From contig CAVWDE010000002.1 of the NCBI GenBank assembly GCA_963753685.1, positions 310,001 through 374,000 of the forward strand: DNA of 64,000 nt, read 5' to 3'. Origin of the DNA: DATAOG01 sp963753685. GTDB lineage: Bacteria > Pseudomonadota > Alphaproteobacteria > Geminicoccales > Geminicoccaceae. The notes beneath the pieces are model-generated. The model did no database searches. It saw only the letters and a program-made list of their open reading frames with translations, and was not told the DNA's origin. A program made the position numbers and the translations under genes. Numbering within the stretch: the stretch's first letter is position 1; the number at the start of each line of letters is the position of its first letter. Shown piece by piece: positions 58,987-64,000 of this stretch.

Positions 58987-60330
58987 ATGTTGGAAGAGCT
59001 GGATGAGGTCGTGGCCGCGGGGGCGCCGAACGATCTGGAATCCCTCTGGCTGCCGTTCACCCCGAACCGCCAGTTCAAGCAGCAGCCGCGGATCGTGGTC
59101 GCGGCCAAGGGCATGCACTACCGCTCGCACGACGGGCGCACGATCCTGGACGGCTCGGCGGGCCTATGGTGCGCCAATCTCGGCCACAGCCACCCCAAGG
59201 TGGTCGAGGCCGTGCAGCGGGCGGTCGCGACCTTGGATTTCGCGCCGACCTTCCAGTTCGGGCACACGCCGGTGTTCGAGCTCGCATCCCGGGTCGCGCA
59301 TGCGATGCCGGCCGATCTCAATCGCGTGTTCTTCGTCAACTCGGGCTCGGAGGCGTGCGATACCGCGCTCAAGATCGCGCTCGCCTACCACCGGGCGCGC
59401 GGCGAGGGCCAGCGCATCCGGCTGATCGGGCGCGAGCGCGCCTATCACGGGGTCGGCTTCGGCGGCATGTCGGTCGGCGGCATGGTCGCCAACCGGCGGA
59501 CCTTCGGGCCGATGCTGCCGGGTGTCGACCACATCCGCCACACGCTCGATCTCGAGCGCAACGCGTTTACCCGCGGCCAGCCGAAGTTCGGCAAGGAGCT
59601 GGCGGACGATCTCGAGCGGCTGTGCGCGCTGCACGATCCCTCGACCATCGCCGCCGTGATCGTCGAGCCGGTCGCGGGTTCGGTCGGGGTCTACCCGCCG
59701 CCCGTGGGCTATCTCGAGCGGCTGCGCGAGATCTGCGACAAGCACGGTATTCTCCTGATTCTCGACGAGGTGATCACGGCCTGGGGGCGGCTCGGCTACG
59801 CGTCGGCCGCCGAGCGGCTCGGCATCGTCCCGGACATGATCACCATGGCCAAGGGGCTGACCGCGGCGCATGTGCCGATGGGGGCGGTGGTCGCGCGCGA
59901 CTTCGTCTACGACGCCTTCATGAAGGGGCCCGAGCACGTCATCGAGCTGTTCCATGGCTACACCTATTCCGGCCATCCGGTGGCCGCGGCGGCCGGCATC
60001 GCGTCTCTGGAGGCGTATAAGGAAGAGGGCATCTTCGAGCGCGTGCGCGAGATCGAGGGCTATTTCGAGGACGCGCTGCACGGCTGCCGCGACCTGCCGC
60101 ACGTGATCGACGTCCGCAACCTGGGCCTGATGGGCGCGATCGAGCTGGCGCCGCTTGCCGGCCAGCCGGGCAAGCGCGGCTTCGAGTGCATGATCGCCTG
60201 CTACGAGGCGGGCCTGATGGTGCGGATCGCGGGCGACACCTTCGAGTTCTCGCCGCCCTTGATCTGCGAGCGCCGCCACATCGACCAGATCTTCGAGACC
60301 GTCAGCACGGTGCTGCGCAAGATGGGCTGA
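58987..60330 (+). CDS. Beta-alanine/omega-amino acid:pyruvate aminotransferase (class III)
   Basis: 447-aa PLP aminotransferase. LWLPFTPNRQFK is the N-terminal mark of beta-alanine:pyruvate transaminases; NSGSEACDTALKIA, YHGVGFGGMSVGG, LLILDEVITAWGR and the PLP lysine in MITMAKGLTAAHVPMGAV are present. With mmsA 0.85 kb downstream it could convert beta-alanine to malonate semialdehyde and on to acetyl-CoA; the FitAB-type pair lies between them. Confidence 0.88.
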   Translation: MLEELDEVVAAGAPNDLESLWLPFTPNRQFKQQPRIVVAAKGMHYRSHDGRTILDGSAGLWCANLGHSHPKVVEAVQRAVATLDFAPTFQFGHTPVFELASRVAHAMPADLNRVFFVNSGSEACDTALKIALAYHRARGEGQRIRLIGRERAYHGVGFGGMSVGGMVANRRTFGPMLPGVDHIRHTLDLERNAFTRGQPKFGKELADDLERLCALHDPSTIAAVIVEPVAGSVGVYPPPVGYLERLREICDKHGILLILDEVITAWGRLGYASAAERLGIVPDMITMAKGLTAAHVPMGAVVARDFVYDAFMKGPEHVIELFHGYTYSGHPVAAAAGIASLEAYKEEGIFERVREIEGYFEDALHGCRDLPHVIDVRNLGLMGAIELAPLAGQPGKRGFECMIACYEAGLMVRIAGDTFEFSPPLICERRHIDQIFETVSTVLRKMG

Positions 60331-60428
60331 GCAGCGGGCCGCTGCGCGTTCCCGTCGGCGCGGACGCTTGCCGCCGGGCGGCGTTGTGCCTACGTTGAAG
60401 GCATAATGCAGGCGAAGCGGAGGCGACG

Positions 60429-60665
60429 ATGGGGCAGTTGACGGTCCGCAAGGTCGATGACGACCTGATCCGCCGGCTCAAGATCCGCGCCGCCGAGCAC
60501 GGCCGCTCGGCCGAGGCCGAGCACCGTGAGATCCTGAAGCAGGCCCTGCTGCCGCAAGCCGCGGCGGAAGACTTCTGGACGCTGGCTGACCGCTTGCGCA
60601 AGGAAGGTCCGAAAATGCCCGGCGACAGCGCCGACATCATCCGCCAGATGCGCGATGAGCGGTGA
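60429..60665 (+). CDS. FitA-like antitoxin (ribbon-helix-helix)
   Basis: 78 aa: QLTVRKVDDDLIRRLKIRAAEHGRSAEAEHREIL is the FitA pattern, followed by the toxin-binding tail ending IIRQMRDER. Overlaps the PIN toxin (GTGA). Confidence 0.88.
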   Translation: MGQLTVRKVDDDLIRRLKIRAAEHGRSAEAEHREILKQALLPQAAAEDFWTLADRLRKEGPKMPGDSADIIRQMRDER

Positions 60666-61087
60666 GCCCGGCGATCATCGTCGACGCCAGCGTGGCTCTG
60701 AAATGGGTGCTCGACGAGGATGACTCGCCGCTGGCACGAGCCCTTGCCCAAAGGGACCTTGGGGCGCCGGATCTGCTGTGGTCGGAGTGCGCGAATGGAC
60801 TCTGGAGATGGGCGCGCAGAGGGGCGCTCCCGGGTCGCATCGCCCACCAGCGGTTCGCCGCCCTGCGACGGGCGCCCGTCACGCTGAGCCCCACCGGGAG
60901 ACTGCTGGACCGGGCGCTGACGCTCGCCATCGAGATCGATCATCCGATTTATGATTGCGTGTACCTTGCGCTCGCGCTCGCGCAGGGGGCGCAGGTGGTT
61001 TCCGCCGACCGCCGGTTCGTGAACGTCGTCCGCCGGCACGCCGGCATCTCGGACTCGATTCTGTTGCTGGCGGAAACGGCGCATTAG
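60662..61087 (+). CDS. PIN-domain ribonuclease toxin (VapC/FitB-like)
   Basis: 141 aa. PIN acidic residues in IIVDASVALKW, LLWSECANGLW, YDCVYLALA and VSADRRF. GTG start at 60662 overlaps the antitoxin stop. This pair is more compact than the one at 29 kb and not obviously a copy of it. Confidence 0.88.
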   Translation: MSPAIIVDASVALKWVLDEDDSPLARALAQRDLGAPDLLWSECANGLWRWARRGALPGRIAHQRFAALRRAPVTLSPTGRLLDRALTLAIEIDHPIYDCVYLALALAQGAQVVSADRRFVNVVRRHAGISDSILLLAETAH

Positions 61088-61184
61088 GGGCTGCAGGCTG
61101 GACGCTGCCAAGCGGCGGGGAGTATTGCGTAGCCGGATTGGGAGACGCATCGCTGTGGCAACAGGCCGAGGACAGGAGGGCGAG

Positions 61185-62690
<1,506 letters not shown>

Positions 62691-62764
62691 GCCCGCGGCG
62701 CGGGCGGGCCGATGCCTGCCCTGTGGTCGAGAGCGCAAACTACGGTGGCGACGTCATCACGGGG

Positions 62765-63025
62765 TCACAGGTTAGGCCCCAGGATGTCGTCATAGCCATA
62801 CAAGATGTCGTTGTGGTCATAGGTGGGCTGGAGCTGCGCCGCTCCGGCTGACCGCCGCGAGCCCGCCGCCCCGACGCGGTCCGCAAAGCTGAGAAGGGCG
62901 GGCGGGCCGTTGATCAGGCGATCGATCTCGGCCCGAAGACGGGTCGCGGTCCGATCATCACCGCATTCGATCGCGCGCGCGTAGCGGCGCTTCAGGAACT
63001 CGACGACGCCTGCTGGATCTGGCAA
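62765..63025 (-). CDS. Small hypothetical protein with upstream CtrA-type box
   Basis: 86 aa. Helical N terminus (GVVEFLKRRYARAIECGDDRTATRLRAEIDRLI, quoted in part: EFLKRRYARAI and ATRLRAEIDRLI) and an acidic tail (YDHNDILYGYDDILGPNL). Family not recognised. A TTAA-N7-TTAA element lies 65 bases upstream of its ATG, suggesting control by CtrA. No signal peptide or membrane segment. Confidence 0.6.
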   Translation of the reverse strand: MPDPAGVVEFLKRRYARAIECGDDRTATRLRAEIDRLINGPPALLSFADRVGAAGSRRSAGAAQLQPTYDHNDILYGYDDILGPNL

Positions 63026-63089
63026 GTGACGCGTCCTGCTCGGTGGCTCGGGCCCGATCGGGCCGGTTGTGAATCCTGAGCGCCAGATG

Positions 63090-63104
63090 TTAAGAAATGG
63101 TTAA
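63090..63104. promoter_or_regulatory. CtrA-type binding site (TTAA-N7-TTAA)
   Basis: ttaagaaatggttaa; on the other strand it reads TTAACCATTTCTTAA, which includes the strong half-site TTAACCAT. It lies 65 bases upstream of the minus-strand gene starting at 63025. CtrA is the alphaproteobacterial cell-cycle and motility regulator. Confidence 0.6.
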
Positions 63105-63203
63105 TCGCGACCACCCGATTCACCTCGAGTTGTTCCCGCAGCGCGCCCTCACGGATCGGTCAGCCGGCGCTCAGGTCGGCCAGCTCAATCTCTGGTAGCC
63201 TTC

Positions 63204-63218
63204 TTAACCATTCGTTAA
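63204..63218. promoter_or_regulatory. Second CtrA-type binding site (TTAA-N7-TTAA)
   Basis: ttaaccattcgttaa on the plus strand, again with TTAACCAT. It lies 146 bases upstream of kynU and is followed at once by a further ggttaac, so several half-sites cluster here. Confidence 0.6.
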
Positions 63219-63246
63219 GGTTAACGGGTTAGCAACCGGGCTTCTT

Positions 63247-63290
63247 GCTTGTCGGGGCTTGGGCTTGTCGGGGCTTGGGCTTGTCGAGGT
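63247..63290. repeat. 16-bp tandem repeats upstream of kynU
   Basis: gcttgtcggggcttgg at 63247 and 63263 followed by a partial third copy. Non-coding and possibly in the kynU leader. Confidence 0.85.
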
Positions 63291-63363
63291 TGGAGGTCGG
63301 GCCAGATCATGGGGCGTCGGGCAACCAAGGCCATGGATCGCGGGTAGCGAAGGCTGGTGGCGG

Positions 63364-64000
63364 ATGAGTGCGCTGACCCGGGCCGGATGTGCGGCGCTGG
63401 ATGCCGTTGATCCTCTGGCGGCGCTGCGAGCGCGCTTCGCGCTGCCGGCGGGGGTCATCTATCTGGATGGCAACTCGCTTGGACCCTTGCCCAAGGCAAC
63501 CCCGGCAATCGTCGAGGACGTGCTGCGCCGGCAATGGGGGCGGGATCTGATCACCAGCTGGAACAGGCACGGCTGGATCGACCTGCCGGCGCGGCTCGGC
63601 GCCAAGATCGCGGAGCTGATCGGGGCGCGGGCGCAGGAGGTGGTGGTCGCCGATTCGGTCTCGGTCAACCTCTTCAAGCTGATCGCGGCGGCGCTGGGGT
63701 TGCGGCCCGGACGGCGGATCATCGTCTCGGAGCGCGGCAATTTTCCGACCGATCTCTACGTCGCAGAGGGTCTTGCCGAACTGCTCGACGGACGGGTCGA
63801 GCTGCGCCTGGTCGCGAGCGCCGAGCTCGAGGCGGCGCTCGACGCGGAGGTGGCACTCCTGATGCTGACCCACGTCGACTATCGCAGCGGGCGGATGCAC
63901 GATCTGGCACGGCTGACCAGAGCGGCACACGACGCGGGCGCGCTGGCGCTCTGGGATCTGGCGCACAGCGCCGGCGCCGTGCCGGTCGACCTGAACGGCG
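63364..64000 (+). CDS. kynU: Kynureninase (partial, runs off the window end)
   Basis: First 212 residues of a PLP enzyme that cleaves kynurenine to anthranilate and alanine. VIYLDGNSLGPLPKAT is the kynureninase opening; SWNRHGWIDLP, VVVADSVSVNLFKL, FPTDLYVAEGL, LTHVDYRSGRMHDL and LWDLAHSAGAVPVDLNG follow in family order. The PLP lysine lies beyond the window. ATG at 63364. Confidence 0.92.
   Translation, partial: MSALTRAGCAALDAVDPLAALRARFALPAGVIYLDGNSLGPLPKATPAIVEDVLRRQWGRDLITSWNRHGWIDLPARLGAKIAELIGARAQEVVVADSVSVNLFKLIAAALGLRPGRRIIVSERGNFPTDLYVAEGLAELLDGRVELRLVASAELEAALDAEVALLMLTHVDYRSGRMHDLARLTRAAHDAGALALWDLAHSAGAVPVDLNG

Larger units (their letters stand above)
63026..63363. other. Divergent regulatory region between the small unknown gene and kynU
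   Basis: 338 bases without a gene. It holds two CtrA-type boxes (63090-63104 and 63204-63218) and a 16-bp tandem repeat (63247-63290). Confidence 0.7.

Noticed and set aside
62765..63025. Calling the small CtrA-linked gene a flagellar or gene-transfer-agent protein
   Set aside because: The regulatory box alone does not show function and the protein has no motif I recognise.

Overview
This is a GC-rich alphaproteobacterial chromosome segment, probably Rhodospirillales-like. The lineage call rests on gene order and gene types: ubiG divergent from lysC with DUF1178-grxC-comF beside it, rodZ-ispG-hisS, glyA-nrdR-ribD-ribE-ribH-nusB-thiL, hemC-hemD-mic60-hemY, a K+-independent type H+-pyrophosphatase, and TTAA-N7-TTAA (CtrA-type) boxes. 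Most of it is housekeeping DNA, with small accessory patches.

Layout. 0.1-5.7 kb: bamE, then a LacI regulator with a CUT2-type (ribose/galactose-like) sugar ABC transporter operon. 5.7-9.7 kb: an accessory island of lower GC with a truncated Uma2 protein, a TacA-TacT (DUF1778/GNAT) toxin-antitoxin pair and a decayed OLD-family ATPase/TOPRIM nuclease. 9.7-18.8 kb: hppA, a gene made of near-identical 150-bp TPR-like repeats, nhaP-type antiporter, metallophosphoesterase, corA and a Cache-domain protein. 19-22.3 kb: HMCES/YedK, CYTH-CHAD protein, ParA-like ATPase. 22.3-28.6 kb (minus strand): glyA, two TIR-domain genes, nrdR, ribD, ribE, ribH, nusB, thiL as one tight operon. 28.8-33.3 kb: FitAB/VapBC-type pair, hutH, an SDR, a TIM-barrel epimerase and a small unknown. 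33.3-39.5 kb: tsaD divergent from hemC-hemD-mic60-hemY, then tRNA-Thr(CGT). 39.6-44.5 kb: DUF1640 protein, hisS, GNAT, ispG, rodZ. 44.5-54.6 kb: ptsP, nitronate monooxygenase, lysC, divergent ubiG, DUF1178, grxC, comF, pepN. 54.6-64 kb: an AT-rich gap, a small membrane protein plus TPR protein sharing a GVAAGG motif, yccF, DUF4410 lipoprotein, beta-alanine aminotransferase, a second FitAB-type pair, mmsA, a small unknown, and kynU running off the end.

Most striking: (1) two tandem single-domain TIR genes inserted almost without spacers between glyA and nrdR; (2) the GVAAGG-motif membrane/TPR pair; (3) the 150-bp repeat gene; (4) two perfect CtrA-type boxes upstream of a small unknown gene and kynU.

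Caution on sequence quality. At least eight otherwise intact conserved genes (rbsA-like, its binding protein, hppA, ribD, hutH, tsaD, mic60, the 55-kb TPR gene) each carry one frame change in the same direction. Where I can resolve it, it is one extra base, usually in a run of two or three identical bases. This looks like consensus insertion error, not pseudogenisation or programmed frameshifting, and those genes are annotated as single genes. All family names come from reading motifs by eye; no database search was run.
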